NCBI RefSeq assembly: GCF_001274725.1
Contig: NZ_LGUF01000007.1
Coordinates: forward strand, 4,388,916 to 4,452,915
Direction: 5' to 3'
Length of the DNA stretch: 64,000 nucleotides
Origin: Sporosarcina globispora
GTDB taxonomy: Bacteria > Bacillota > Bacilli > Bacillales > Cytobacillaceae
Below the pieces are notes generated by a model, which ran no database searches, had not been told where the DNA came from, and was given only the letters and a program-made list of their open reading frames with translations. The position numbers and the translations under genes are program-made. Shown in pieces: positions 8,845 to 17,980 of this stretch (its first letter is position 1; every line of letters starts with the position of its first letter).

Positions 8845-9628
8845 TTTCTTTTTCAACCTCTTCAGCTCCCTTTGTTTCATAAGCTTTAAAATAAGAGCCT
8901 ACTTCCAAGTCAATGATTCCTTTTTTCTCGGGATCCAGCTGGCTTATGATAGAAGGGTAGTGTGCCATTTTTTCTGAAAAACTTCTTAAAGTAGCACTAA
9001 CCTCAAACCCATCATTCATATAAAGAGTTATATGATTTGAATCTGTCTTTTTAGGAGAATGATGGATTTCGGAAATTGAATTCAGTACCTCTTCGGGGAG
9101 TGACTCAAGCTCTTCAATCATCATATCAAGGATGTCCCCCTCAGAAAAGCCATTTAGTATTGGAGCGTTAGCAGGAATATCCGCTACTTTTTCATCCTTT
9201 AAAATGCTTCCATTCTCCATAACAGGCAGGTAGTGCTTCTCTTTCGCTATGTAGGCAATGCGCTTTAGTTCATCTACCTGTATGTTGAGTGTGCCAGGCA
9301 GCTGAACTTTAACAGTTGAAGATTTTATTTCCGGCAGCTCTTTAAGCTTACCCTCAATACCCTCTTCATCAACCTTCCAAATATTTGTTTTTTCAGTAAC
9401 ACCGCTAATTTGTATTATTTCTTCTTTATCATAAATTGAATTGCCGGATACCTTAATTTGTTTAATATGGCTTAAGGGCGATTGAAAATAAATAATTAAA
9501 ACAATCAGCGAGAAAAAAAGCAGCAGCAAAAAGATCAGTCTTCTATTCGCTTTCTTTTTCCTTTGCTCTTTAAGCTTCGGTATTCGATCCTCAAGCGAGA
9601 CAACCTTACTTTTCTCCACTTTTATCAC
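8828..9628 (-). CDS. divIB: Cell division protein DivIB (FtsQ family)
   Basis: Bitopic divisome protein that works with FtsL and DivIC outside the membrane to control septal wall synthesis. A cytoplasmic basic segment (KLKEQRKKKANRR) precedes one transmembrane helix (about residues 30-48). A POTRA domain (ISHIKQIKVSGNSIYDKEEII onward) and a beta domain follow, then a charged tail. Length 266 fits DivIB (about 263). The GTG at 9628 has a poor RBS; a GTG three codons later has GGGGTGAT in better position and may be the true start. Overlaps ylxW. Confidence 0.95.
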   Translation of the reverse strand: MIKVEKSKVVSLEDRIPKLKEQRKKKANRRLIFLLLLFFSLIVLIIYFQSPLSHIKQIKVSGNSIYDKEEIIQISGVTEKTNIWKVDEEGIEGKLKELPEIKSSTVKVQLPGTLNIQVDELKRIAYIAKEKHYLPVMENGSILKDEKVADIPANAPILNGFSEGDILDMMIEELESLPEEVLNSISEIHHSPKKTDSNHITLYMNDGFEVSATLRSFSEKMAHYPSIISQLDPEKKGIIDLEVGSYFKAYETKGAEEVEKENEGEG

Positions 9629-9710
9629 CCCATCAAGAAAAGCGCAAGGACATTAAGTAAAACATTCAAGTGGCATGTCCAGCACAATTTATTCAAAAAT
9701 AAGGGAAGAG

Positions 9711-9737
9711 AACGGCATGTAAGACATGCCGTTTTTA
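9711..9737. other. Hairpin between murB and divIB
   Basis: ACGGCATGT (9712-9720) pairs with ACATGCCGT (9724-9732). The T-run is on the plus side (9732-9736), where no gene is read. On the minus transcript the stem is followed by TTCTCTTCCC, a poor terminator tail. It may act as an attenuator or RNA-stability element between murB and divIB; orientation makes a full terminator for murB unlikely. Confidence 0.45.
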
Positions 9738-9805
9738 CTATATTTATTGTTATCTAATAAATCATTATATCACAATAAATGGTATTCGTAAGGTATTATT
9801 CCCCG

Positions 9806-10714
9806 TTACTTTCGACCGATTATTTCCACTTCTGTTTCCATTTTCACTCCATACAAATCAAAAATTGTATCCTTAATATGCTGAATTAATGAAAGTACAT
9901 CTTCCGCTTTGGCGTCTCCTGCATTCACTATGAAGTTTCCATGCATATCGGAGATTTTCGCACCGCCGATAGAATGGCCTTTCATGCCGGCTTTTTCTAT
10001 GAGCTGGCCAGCATATTCAGGGAGAGGATTTCGGAAAATACTGCCTGCACATGGATAGTTCCAGGGCTGAGTTTCTTTCCTGTAATCCTTATTCCTTTGC
10101 ATTGAAGATGATATTATTTCCCGATCGCCCTCTGTAAGCTGAAAAACCGCCTCTAGAACGATCCCTGGACGTTTCTTTTGAAGGACGGATGTTCTATAAG
10201 AAAATTCCATTTCCTTGTTCGTGAGCCATTCCATTTTCCCATCCTCAAAAAGAACATATGCTTTGGTCATGATATTCGAGATATCTGAACCGTGCGCTCC
10301 TGCATTCATATAAACTGCTCCGCCTACAGAACCCGGAATACCGCTGGCAAACTCTAGACCTGACAAACCCTTTTTGCTGATAATCGTAGATAGGGCAACC
10401 AATGAATAACCCCCGCCAACGCTAAGCTCCGTTCCATTGAGGTCCACGTGATCCATGCCTCTGCCTAATTTAATGACTACTCCTTCTATGCCCCCATCAG
10501 ATACAAGCAAATTGGATCCTCTTCCAATTGCTCTCCATTTCAAATTATAACGACGGATCATATCCATCGCTTTTGCCAGTTTTTCTATGGAAGAAGGCTC
10601 AATAAACAAATCGGCTGGCCCGCCAATCTTCATTGTTGTATGATTTGCCATCGGCTCATTTTCCTTGATAGTGCCAATGTTTAACTCTCTAAGTTTGCTG
10701 ATAAATTCGTCCAT
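9806..10714 (-). CDS. murB: UDP-N-acetylenolpyruvoylglucosamine reductase
   Basis: FAD enzyme that reduces UDP-GlcNAc-enolpyruvate with NADPH to UDP-MurNAc in the cytoplasm. The FAD-binding segment includes [13 protein letters not shown] near residues 24-36 and the glycine-rich [10 protein letters not shown]. The catalytic region contains YRTSVLQ and CAGSIFRNP, the latter supplying the Cys/Ser proton donor region. The 302-residue form starts at ATG 10714, directly behind GGGAGGT; the frame extends to a TTG at 10765 without RBS support. It lies 66 bp after murG and 177 bp before divIB. Confidence 0.97.
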   Translation of the reverse strand: MDEFISKLRELNIGTIKENEPMANHTTMKIGGPADLFIEPSSIEKLAKAMDMIRRYNLKWRAIGRGSNLLVSDGGIEGVVIKLGRGMDHVDLNGTELSVGGGYSLVALSTIISKKGLSGLEFASGIPGSVGGAVYMNAGAHGSDISNIMTKAYVLFEDGKMEWLTNKEMEFSYRTSVLQKKRPGIVLEAVFQLTEGDREIISSSMQRNKDYRKETQPWNYPCAGSIFRNPLPEYAGQLIEKAGMKGHSIGGAKISDMHGNFIVNAGDAKAEDVLSLIQHIKDTIFDLYGVKMETEVEIIGRK

Positions 10715-10780
10715 ATTTACCTCCCTTTCTATTGATATCTGCCTAAATTTATTTATTCTATGCAAATTTACTAATCAGGG

Positions 10781-11884
10781 CTACTTTCCCTTCGCCGAAA
10801 CCAATTCGTCCATTAATTTGTATAGCCTGTCTGATGCATCGCGGATCCCAAGTTTTCTTGAAGCTTCCTTCATGTTTTTCATTTTATCTTTATCGAGAAT
10901 GATCCTGTCAATGCTATCAATAAGCTTTTTTCCTGTTAACTCTTTTTCAAGCAATAGTTCTGCAGCACCATGGTCACTTAGCGCCCTTGCATTTTTTTCC
11001 TGATGATTGTTTGTTACATACGGGCTTGGAATCAAGATGCTTGGTATTCCTAAAGAAGTAATCTCAGCCAAAGTGGTGGCTCCTGCACGTGAAACGACTA
11101 GGTCAGCTCCGGCAAGCACTTCCGGCATATTGTGAATGAATGGTTTAATTATTACGTTCTCAGGGCTCCCGACCAGTTCAATTTCTTTTTGTACATCATC
11201 ATAATGGACGTCCCCTGTGATGTATAAAACCTGATAAGGCTTCTCACCCAGCTCAGCAAGTGTTTTGAGAACAGCATCATTAATTGGCCTTGCCCCTCTG
11301 CTGCCTCCAAAAATTAACATAGCAGGGACACCGGACTTTAGTCCTGCCGACTGTCTTCCCCTAATCCCATCCTGACCCAATACCTCTGATGCACGCGGGT
11401 TTCCCGTCATGACTGTTTTATTTTCTGGAAAAAAAGCCTTAGCTTCCTCAAAACATACTGCGATTTTATCAACATACCTGCTTAAAAACTTATTAGTTAA
11501 TCCTGGCACACTGTTTTGTTCATGGATGATGGTTGGAATTCCAAGTTTTGCAGCGGCAAATACAACAGGACCGCAAACATACCCGCCAGTCCCGATGACG
11601 ACATCCGCATTAAAGTCCCTAAGCATTTTTTTGCTTTCACGGACGCCTTTTAGGAACCTTAAAACTGTTTTTACATTTTCCAAAGATAGTTTTCTTTTAA
11701 AACCAGTTATATGTATTGATTTAAAAGGGATGTTTTCACGATTGACAATCGTATTTTCAAGCCCTTTTTCAGTTCCGATATATAAAAATTCGGCATCATT
11801 ATGTTCTTTCTGAATTTGTCTTATAAGCGCAAGTGCCGGATAAATATGTCCGCCAGTTCCTCCGCCGCTAACAGCAATTTTCAT
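10781..11884 (-). CDS. murG: MurG, lipid I to lipid II GlcNAc transferase
   Basis: Peripheral membrane GT-B glycosyltransferase that adds GlcNAc to undecaprenyl-PP-MurNAc-pentapeptide, giving lipid II. The N-terminal glycine loop [12 protein letters not shown] (residues 7-18) contacts the lipid diphosphate. The C-terminal sugar-nucleotide site has [12 protein letters not shown] and [11 protein letters not shown]. Length 367 is typical. AGGTGAAAG lies just upstream of the ATG. Unlike the compact B. subtilis cluster, a 343-bp gap with a terminator separates it from spoVE, so it needs its own promoter. Confidence 0.97.
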   Translation of the reverse strand: MKIAVSGGGTGGHIYPALALIRQIQKEHNDAEFLYIGTEKGLENTIVNRENIPFKSIHITGFKRKLSLENVKTVLRFLKGVRESKKMLRDFNADVVIGTGGYVCGPVVFAAAKLGIPTIIHEQNSVPGLTNKFLSRYVDKIAVCFEEAKAFFPENKTVMTGNPRASEVLGQDGIRGRQSAGLKSGVPAMLIFGGSRGARPINDAVLKTLAELGEKPYQVLYITGDVHYDDVQKEIELVGSPENVIIKPFIHNMPEVLAGADLVVSRAGATTLAEITSLGIPSILIPSPYVTNNHQEKNARALSDHGAAELLLEKELTGKKLIDSIDRIILDKDKMKNMKEASRKLGIRDASDRLYKLMDELVSAKGK

Positions 11885-12227
11885 TCTTTCACCTCAAAAA
11901 AGAGTTTTATAATCAAAGAAAGCTTTATTTTTTTGCGATTGATCAAAAATAAAACTTTCAGATTTAGTGAAGGTTATCCAGCGTGCGAGCGGAAAACACT
12001 CCCCCCTCTTTTCCCTATTCTACTATATTCAAAACAAATAGATAGGAACGTACATCATAATGTTAAAGAAATGTAATAATGTGCAAAATTGCAAAGAAGT
12101 TTGATAATTCCCAGAGAAGCGGAATACGCCTTAAGCTAGAGTTATCTAACTTCAGAATTTATACGTTGCTTCCAAAAAAGAAACCCTGCTTCACAGGGTT
12201 TCCTAAAAATGCATGATATAAAATGCG
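11885..12227 (-). other. Gap between spoVE and murG (343 bp)
   Basis: Contains the spoVE terminator at its right end and must hold the murG promoter. A possible minus-strand -10, TAGAAT, is visible near 12016-12021, but no convincing -35 lies 16-18 bp away. AT-rich, with no ORF that has an RBS. Confidence 0.4.
12172..12203 (-). terminator. Terminator behind spoVE
   Basis: Minus-strand transcript reads GGAAACCCTG, a short loop, CAGGGTTTC, then TTTTTT (stem about 12179-12203, T-run about 12173-12178). It lies 25 bp after the spoVE stop and isolates murG from the upstream genes. Confidence 0.85.
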
Positions 12228-13328
12228 CTAGTACCTTGCATATCTGCTTATATTAAGCAGAACCCCTATGGCCATGAGCATCAGTGTCAAGGACGATCCG
12301 CCATAGCTCAGAAACGGAAGTGTGATGCCTGTAACGGGCATCAGACCTGTTACAACCCCGATATTAATCATTACCTGAATAGCGACCATTGCTATAATCC
12401 CAACAGCCAGGAAGCTCCCGTATAAATCAGGGGCACCAAGAGCTATGCGTATGCCGCGCCATAGGAGAAGAGCAAATAATAAAATAACAAAAGATCCGCC
12501 TATAAATCCCAGTTCCTCAGCTAAAATGGCAAAAATAAAATCTGTCTGCGGCTCAGGAAGATAAAAAAACTTCTGTCTGCTCTGTCCCAGACCAAGACCA
12601 AATAATCCTCCCGGCCCTATTGCATACAGGGATTGGATAATCTGAAACCCGCTGCCTAAAGGATCTTCCCATGGATCAAGAAATGATGTTATACGCTTTA
12701 TTCTGTATGGGGCTGAAAGGACAAGTGCAACAAATCCGGCCAGGCCAGCAACACCAAACCAGACAAAGTGGCTGATTCTCGCGCCTGCGATGAAAATCAT
12801 GACGACACAAGTCCCTACCATAACCGTTCCTGTTCCTAAATCAGGCTGAAGCATAATTAACCCAAAAGCTAAAAATACTAGCCCTAAAGATGGAACAAGC
12901 CCTTTTTTGAAAGAGGTAATTAGCTTTTGCTTTTCGGAAAGAAATTTTGCCATAAACACAATCATGGCCAGTTTCATAAATTCCGAGGGCTGAATCGAAA
13001 ATGCACCTACGCCAATCCAGCTGCGTGAGCCATTTCTCACATTGCCAATGCCCGGAATCAGCACCAGAAGCAGCAGCACAAAACAGACGATGATTAACAC
13101 TTTAGCCCAAGTTCTCCAGGTCCAATAATCCACATTCATGATAAAAAACATCGTAATAATTCCTACTCCGGCAAAAAGCATTTGCCTTTTCGCAAAAAAG
13201 AAAGAATCATCAAATTTATAATCTGCCCATATTGCGCTTGCACTATATACCATAGTCAATCCTACAGCAAGCAGCATAAAAGTGACGATCATTAGTATGA
13301 AATCGGGAGTGGTTTTTTTGGCCGGCAA
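12228..13328 (-). CDS. spoVE: SpoVE, SEDS glycosyltransferase for spore cortex
   Basis: Sporulation-specific relative of FtsW/RodA; polytopic membrane peptidoglycan polymerase that acts with SpoVD on spore cortex in the mother cell. Ten hydrophobic segments are seen. Conserved family stretches include NGSRSWIGVGAFSIQPSEFMK, QPDLGTG and PVTGITLPFLSYGGSS. Starting at TTG 13328, behind GAGGTG, gives 366 residues, the usual length; the frame is open to an ATG at 13373 with no RBS. It lies after murD with a 172-bp gap holding a SigE-like promoter and is followed by a terminator. It is distinguished from the vegetative ftsW at the right edge by sequence and context. Confidence 0.95.
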   Translation of the reverse strand: MPAKKTTPDFILMIVTFMLLAVGLTMVYSASAIWADYKFDDSFFFAKRQMLFAGVGIITMFFIMNVDYWTWRTWAKVLIIVCFVLLLLVLIPGIGNVRNGSRSWIGVGAFSIQPSEFMKLAMIVFMAKFLSEKQKLITSFKKGLVPSLGLVFLAFGLIMLQPDLGTGTVMVGTCVVMIFIAGARISHFVWFGVAGLAGFVALVLSAPYRIKRITSFLDPWEDPLGSGFQIIQSLYAIGPGGLFGLGLGQSRQKFFYLPEPQTDFIFAILAEELGFIGGSFVILLFALLLWRGIRIALGAPDLYGSFLAVGIIAMVAIQVMINIGVVTGLMPVTGITLPFLSYGGSSLTLMLMAIGVLLNISRYARY

Positions 13329-13455
13329 CGAAAACACCTCGAATGCAAGTTTTAGGGCTAATAAGGAAACCAATTTCCTGCCGCAAATATAACTTCCCCT
13401 CTTCCGGCAGTCCTTCTTAAGTTCCTTTTTAAAGCTCTAAATGTCACGCGAAGCA

Positions 13456-13482
13456 GATGTATGCCTTTGATGTCGTCTCTAT
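13456..13482 (-). promoter_or_regulatory. Possible SigE promoter of spoVE
   Basis: On minus, ATA (13480-13482) and CATACATC (13456-13463) are 16 bp apart. The -10 resembles the SigE consensus CATACAHT and the -35 keeps only the ATA core. B. subtilis spoVE also has a SigE promoter in the murD-spoVE gap, which is the main support. Confidence 0.42.
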
Positions 13483-13500
13483 AGTCCCGCAGACAAGCCC

Positions 13501-14853
13501 TTACTTAAGCTTATGCACCGCATCTATAAACATGTCTCCCCGAACCTCAAAAGTTTTATATTGGTCCCAGCTTGCGCAAGCAGGAGAAAGCAGAATCACA
13601 TCTCCTGGCTCTGAAAGCTTTAGGGCAGCAGGTACGGCTTTTTCAACATTATCGACACGCTCAATTGTTTTTATTCCCGCTTCCAACGCTGCTTGTTCAA
13701 TCTTTTCAGCTGTTTGTCCAAAGGTTACAAGAGATTTTACTTTTTTGAGAGATGGAATGAGTTCATCAAAGCCATTTCCCCTGTCAAGACCTCCTGCAAG
13801 AAGAATGACAGGCTGATCAAAAGCTGATACTGCATTCTTCGTTGCCAAAATGTTCGTTGCTTTAGAATCATTATAAAATTTCCTGTTTTGGTACTCACCA
13901 ACGTACTGCAGACGGTGCTTGACCCCTGTAAACGAGCTTAGAACCTGAATGATATCGTCATTTCCGACTCCGGATAGCTTGGCTGCAGCCACTGAAGAAA
14001 GGATATTCTCAAGATTATGATCTCCCGGCAATGAAACATTTTTTCTTTCCATCACTTGCTCATTATTGAAACAAATCCAGCCATCTTTGACATATGCGCC
14101 TTCAGACAGCACACTGGATGTAGAAAAAGGAATTATTTCCGCCTTTGATCGTGCAGCTGCTTCCATTACTTTCTCTTGATCAGCATTGACAATGAAATAA
14201 TCCTGTCCAGACTGATTCATCGTAATATTTGCTTTGGCTGCATGGTACTCTTCTCTTGTGCCATGGTAATCCAAATGAGCATCATACAAATTTGTCAAAA
14301 TGGCAATTCTCGGCCTGAACTCCTGTAGGCCCATCAGCTGAAATGATGAAAGCTCAATCACGATATTGTTTTCTTCTGCAGCATTCTGGGCAACCTCGGA
14401 AGCTACTGTCCCAATATTTCCGGCAATAAGCGGCTTTTTGCTTCCTGCCTGAAGCATTTCAAACACTAAAGTAGTTGTAGTGGTTTTTCCATTTGTGCCT
14501 GTAATCGCAATAAAAGGAGCTTCAGATACCTGGTAGGCAAGCTCCACTTCTGTAATGACAGGTATGCCCTTAACAAGGGCTCCTTTTATCATTGGATTAT
14601 GATAAGGAATACCAGGATTCTTTACAATCAGCTCAAATCCCTCTTCCAGAAGTTCAATTGGATGGTCTCCGCAAATGACTGTAATTCCCTGCTCAAGCAG
14701 CCCTTGAGCTTCAGGATTTTCCGCAAGAGGCTTATAGTCATTAACAGTCACAAATGCTCCGAGCTTATGTAAAAGGGAAGCTGCACTAACTCCGCTTTTT
14801 GCCAGTCCCAGCACTAGTATTTTTTTATGAAGATAGCGATTGACTTCTTTCAC
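13501..14853 (-). CDS. murD: UDP-MurNAc-L-Ala:D-Glu ligase
   Basis: Cytoplasmic ATP-dependent ligase adding D-Glu to UDP-MurNAc-L-Ala. Rossmann-like N-domain with [10 protein letters not shown] (residues 16-25). The central domain has P-loop GTNGKTTTT (119-127), plus the HLDYHGT segment and the carbamylated-lysine region. The C-domain includes [22 protein letters not shown] and [18 protein letters not shown]. Length 450 is standard. It abuts mraY with no gap. No anomalies. Confidence 0.98.
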   Translation of the reverse strand: MKEVNRYLHKKILVLGLAKSGVSAASLLHKLGAFVTVNDYKPLAENPEAQGLLEQGITVICGDHPIELLEEGFELIVKNPGIPYHNPMIKGALVKGIPVITEVELAYQVSEAPFIAITGTNGKTTTTTLVFEMLQAGSKKPLIAGNIGTVASEVAQNAAEENNIVIELSSFQLMGLQEFRPRIAILTNLYDAHLDYHGTREEYHAAKANITMNQSGQDYFIVNADQEKVMEAAARSKAEIIPFSTSSVLSEGAYVKDGWICFNNEQVMERKNVSLPGDHNLENILSSVAAAKLSGVGNDDIIQVLSSFTGVKHRLQYVGEYQNRKFYNDSKATNILATKNAVSAFDQPVILLAGGLDRGNGFDELIPSLKKVKSLVTFGQTAEKIEQAALEAGIKTIERVDNVEKAVPAALKLSEPGDVILLSPACASWDQYKTFEVRGDMFIDAVHKLK

Positions 14854-15828
14854 TTACACCCACACCTCAATATAGATTCCTAAGATTGCAAACAATAGGC
14901 CAACAGTCCAGAATGTAACGACAACCCGCCATTCAGACCAGCCCACCAATTCATAATGATGATGAAGCGGGCTCATGCGGAAGATCCGCTTCCCGGTGGC
15001 CTTAAAAGAGGCCACCTGTAAAATAACAGACAATGTCTCAATAACAAAAACACCGCCGATAATAATCAGAATGATTTCAAGCTTTGTTAAAATGGCAATG
15101 GTCGCAATTGCTCCGCCCAGAGCCAGTGAACCTGTGTCACCCATGAACACCTTTGCAGGATGGGCATTAAAGACAAGGAAGCCCAATACCGCGCCTACCA
15201 CAGCTACAGAAAAAATAGACACTTCAAATTGAGATTGATTCCATGCCAGTACTGCAAAAGCTCCAAATGCGATCGCAGCAGTCCCTGAGACAAGACCATC
15301 AAGTCCGTCCGTCAGATTGACAGCATTTGAGAATCCCACCAGCCAAAAAATAATAAAGAAAACATACCACCAGCCCAAATCAATAGAAATGTCGGTCAGC
15401 GGGATGTGCACTTCTGTGGAAAATTCATTTTGTTTGAAAACAAAATAAAAAATGACAGAGATAATAATCTGGCCCAGCAGCTTCTGCTTAGAAGTCAGAC
15501 CTAAATTCCGCTTTAATACTACTTTAATAAAGTCATCAAGGAAACCGAGGAGTCCAAATCCCAGGGTAACCAGCAGCAGCAAATATGTTTTTACAGTAGG
15601 TTCTGAAAATTTTCCGGTCATCAGCAAAGTGGTCACTGTAACGGAAAGAAGAATCATGATTCCTCCCATTGTCGGGGTACCTGTCTTTTTTTGATGGGAT
15701 TTAGGGCCTTCTTCGCGGATGCTTTGCCCGAACTTCAATCTTCTCAGGAAGGGAATAAAAATGGGAGACAGCAAAACAGTGATTAAAAACCCTGCCAATA
15801 TTGTGAAAAAAATAACTTGCTCCATCAT
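14854..15828 (-). CDS. mraY: MraY, phospho-MurNAc-pentapeptide translocase
   Basis: Integral membrane enzyme that transfers phospho-MurNAc-pentapeptide to undecaprenyl phosphate, forming lipid I. Ten transmembrane segments. Signature stretches are [10 protein letters not shown] (about residues 47-56), FLDDFIK with the Asp pair, [12 protein letters not shown], and the C-terminal SPLHHHYE. Length 324. Its RBS (AAGGAGGGG) is formed by the last codons of the preceding MurF-like ORF and it abuts murD, so murE, that ORF, mraY and murD are translationally coupled. Confidence 0.98.
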   Translation of the reverse strand: MMEQVIFFTILAGFLITVLLSPIFIPFLRRLKFGQSIREEGPKSHQKKTGTPTMGGIMILLSVTVTTLLMTGKFSEPTVKTYLLLLVTLGFGLLGFLDDFIKVVLKRNLGLTSKQKLLGQIIISVIFYFVFKQNEFSTEVHIPLTDISIDLGWWYVFFIIFWLVGFSNAVNLTDGLDGLVSGTAAIAFGAFAVLAWNQSQFEVSIFSVAVVGAVLGFLVFNAHPAKVFMGDTGSLALGGAIATIAILTKLEIILIIIGGVFVIETLSVILQVASFKATGKRIFRMSPLHHHYELVGWSEWRVVVTFWTVGLLFAILGIYIEVWV

Positions 15829-15830
15829 AC

Positions 15831-16280
15831 TTATCCCCTCCTTTCCTGCTTGGCATTAACTGCAGCTTCCGCTAATCTTTCAGCCATCACAGCAATATCA
15901 TATGTTGTTTCGTTTTCTTTAAGACTCTTTTCATCTGAAATAAGGAAATTAGTTGTGTTCCTCTTTTCTTCTGCTTTACTCAATTTTTCTATATATAATT
16001 CCATGATATCCTTTAAGCCTTTCGTTAAGTCTTTTGTAAAAAAAATAGGGAAATGATTCGGAGTGTATGCCGGTGTCTCGGTATTCTCATTCCAGAGAGC
16101 AGCAACAGCCCCTTTTTCAATAGCTTCTTTCAGATTTCCGGCCTCTCCAAAAGGAATATAAATTCCTTTTGGCTGGAGGGCGGAAGAGGACGAAGCGACC
16201 GTATGAAATTCCAGCTCATTATCCTTTATCCCTTTTACGGCCGGAAACAATTCCGCTAAATCTCGATACGTCAAATACAT
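15831..16280 (-). CDS. Stand-alone MurF-like N-terminal domain protein (murF relic?)
   Basis: 149 residues between murE and mraY. Residues 1-100 align by eye with the UDP-binding N-terminal domain of Mur ligases. [29 protein letters not shown] corresponds to [20 protein letters not shown]...EKGAAAVIA in MurE, and the AALW ending with the following [15 protein letters not shown] segment is more MurF-like. The ATPase domain and GTNGKT P-loop are absent; residues 101-149 are a charged tail without Mur likeness, so ligase activity is not expected. It starts one base after murE with its RBS inside murE, and ends two bases before mraY while supplying mraY's RBS. The position is that of murF in most bacterial dcw clusters. 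Relic or regulatory domain cannot be decided. Confidence 0.75.
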   Translation of the reverse strand: MYLTYRDLAELFPAVKGIKDNELEFHTVASSSSALQPKGIYIPFGEAGNLKEAIEKGAVAALWNENTETPAYTPNHFPIFFTKDLTKGLKDIMELYIEKLSKAEEKRNTTNFLISDEKSLKENETTYDIAVMAERLAEAAVNAKQERRG

Positions 16281-16281
16281 T

Positions 16282-17742
16282 TTATCGCTCCTCTATAGCC
16301 TCTTTTGCCACTAGGCGGTCATCAAAGTCGAAAACCTGGTTCCCCACCTGCTGATATGTTTCATGGCCCTTGCCAGCTATTAAAATAACGTCTCCTTCAC
16401 CGGCATTTTTCACCGCGTAATGAATGGCTTCTTTTCGATCAGCGATTGTTTTATAACTCTCACCTTTCACTCCCTCTTCCATATCCCTGAGGATTTGAAT
16501 CGGGTCTTCACTTCGCGGGTTATCAGAAGTAAATATAGGGTCTGTGCTGTACTGGCATGCAATTTCAGCCATAAGCGGCCTTTTGGACCTATCTCTGTCC
16601 CCCCCGCAGCCAACGATGGCAAAAATGCGTTTCCGGGCAAATTGCTTTACAGTTTCCAAAGCATTTTTTAGGCTGTCCGGTGTATGTGAATAATCAACAA
16701 TCACAGAAAAATCCTGGCCAGCATCCACGGTTTCAAATCTGCCTGCAACACCTTTTACTTCTTCAGCAGATTTGATGATTTGAGAGATTGATATCCCTGA
16801 TGCGATACCTGCACCAATACTGGCAAGGACATTATAGATGCTGAATTTGCCTATCATTTTTAGAGAGACTTTATGCTTCCCGAATGGAGAAATTAAGTCA
16901 AAATCTGTACCGGCAGCAGTCATCTTAATATTAGTTGCACGAAGGTCAGCTTCCTGATCGATTCCATAGGAAATGACATGAGCAGCAGTCGATTTTTCAT
17001 ATTCTGCAGATGAAGGGTCATCTGAATTTAAAATGGCATACTTCGGCTCTCCATGATTATAGGCACTTCCAAGCTGGGCAAACAGCATCCCTTTTGCTCT
17101 CCTGTATTCATCCATTGTCTTATGATAATCCAAGTGATCCTGAGTCAGGTTAGTAAACACGGCTATATTAAAATCACAGCCATGAACTCGCCCCTCATCA
17201 AGTGCATGTGAAGATACTTCCATTACAGCTGAGTCGACACCAGCATCTGCCATTTTTCTAAATGTGCTTTGCAGGGTCAAACTTTCAGGAGTCGTATTTT
17301 TCACTTCAAAAATTTCATCGGCAATCTTGGTATACATGGTGCCAATTAAGCCTGTTTTCCTTCCTGCATCGGCAAGGATCTTTTCAATTAAATGGCTTGT
17401 TGTTGTTTTGCCATTAGTCCCTGTTATGCCAATTAAATGAAGCTGCTTGCTCGGCTGTCCATAAAAAGCATCTGCAAGCACGGCCATGGCCCGTCTTGTA
17501 TCCTTTACCACTATAACTGGGATATCCAGGTTTAATTCTTTTTGGGCAATTACAGCTGCTGCACCTTTTTCAGCAGCAGAAGCCGCAAAGTCATGGCCAT
17601 CCACCGTGTAGCCTTCAATACAGACAAATAGACTTCCAGGTGTAACTTTCCGGTTATCGTTATCGATTGAAGTGATCTCCGGGTTTTCCCCTTTACAAGT
17701 CATATATGGCTGCAAAAATTGCAGCAGTTTATGTAATTCCAT
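16282..17742 (-). CDS. murE: UDP-MurNAc-L-Ala-D-Glu:meso-DAP ligase
   Basis: Cytoplasmic ligase adding meso-diaminopimelate, the third residue of the stem peptide. N-domain residues 1-95 ([16 protein letters not shown]), P-loop GTNGKT at 108-113, central TPESLTLQ and [15 protein letters not shown]. The C-domain motif DNPR ([10 protein letters not shown], about residue 400) is diagnostic for DAP rather than lysine. The 486-residue form starts at ATG 17742 with GAGAGGA upstream; an in-frame ATG 18 bases earlier lacks an RBS. A terminator separates it from spoVD, so it probably starts a separate transcription unit. Confidence 0.97.
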   Translation of the reverse strand: MELHKLLQFLQPYMTCKGENPEITSIDNDNRKVTPGSLFVCIEGYTVDGHDFAASAAEKGAAAVIAQKELNLDIPVIVVKDTRRAMAVLADAFYGQPSKQLHLIGITGTNGKTTTSHLIEKILADAGRKTGLIGTMYTKIADEIFEVKNTTPESLTLQSTFRKMADAGVDSAVMEVSSHALDEGRVHGCDFNIAVFTNLTQDHLDYHKTMDEYRRAKGMLFAQLGSAYNHGEPKYAILNSDDPSSAEYEKSTAAHVISYGIDQEADLRATNIKMTAAGTDFDLISPFGKHKVSLKMIGKFSIYNVLASIGAGIASGISISQIIKSAEEVKGVAGRFETVDAGQDFSVIVDYSHTPDSLKNALETVKQFARKRIFAIVGCGGDRDRSKRPLMAEIACQYSTDPIFTSDNPRSEDPIQILRDMEEGVKGESYKTIADRKEAIHYAVKNAGEGDVILIAGKGHETYQQVGNQVFDFDDRLVAKEAIEER

Positions 17743-17980
17743 GTCTACCAATCCTCTCATGTTAAACAGAACAATCTAATCCTATTTTTAATGCATCTGG
17801 TCAATATCAATTTTAAATTCCCAAACTAATATTCTAAATGATGGCGATATATATTGTACATGATAATTGCTTTTTTAGCTATTTAATATATAGAATCCAA
17901 ACCTTGAAAGTATGTTGCAGTTTCTATTAAAAACAAAAAAATTCAGGCGGCGAAGGATTAAGCCGCCTGAATTACTTTTC
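17743..17980 (-). other. spoVD-murE gap holding the murE leader
   Basis: 238 bp, AT-rich. The right end contains the spoVD terminator. The remainder (about 17743-17932) must hold the murE promoter, but no pair of boxes with good spacing could be chosen by eye. Confidence 0.35.
17933..17972 (-). terminator. Terminator behind spoVD
   Basis: ATTCAGGCGGC (17941-17951) pairs with GCCGCCTGAAT (about 17962-17972) around a ten-base loop. On the minus transcript the stem is followed by a run of seven or more U (17933-17940). This is the strongest terminator in the left half of the window. Confidence 0.92.

Noticed and set aside
9712..9732. Intrinsic terminator for murB
   Set aside because: The T-run is on the wrong strand for murB; kept only as an unassigned hairpin.
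12016..12021. SigA -10 (TAGAAT) as the murG promoter
   Set aside because: No acceptable -35 at 16-18 bp; mentioned only in the gap entry.
16282..17742. Second murF-type ligase instead of MurE
   Set aside because: The DNPR motif and overall likeness identify it as the DAP-adding MurE.
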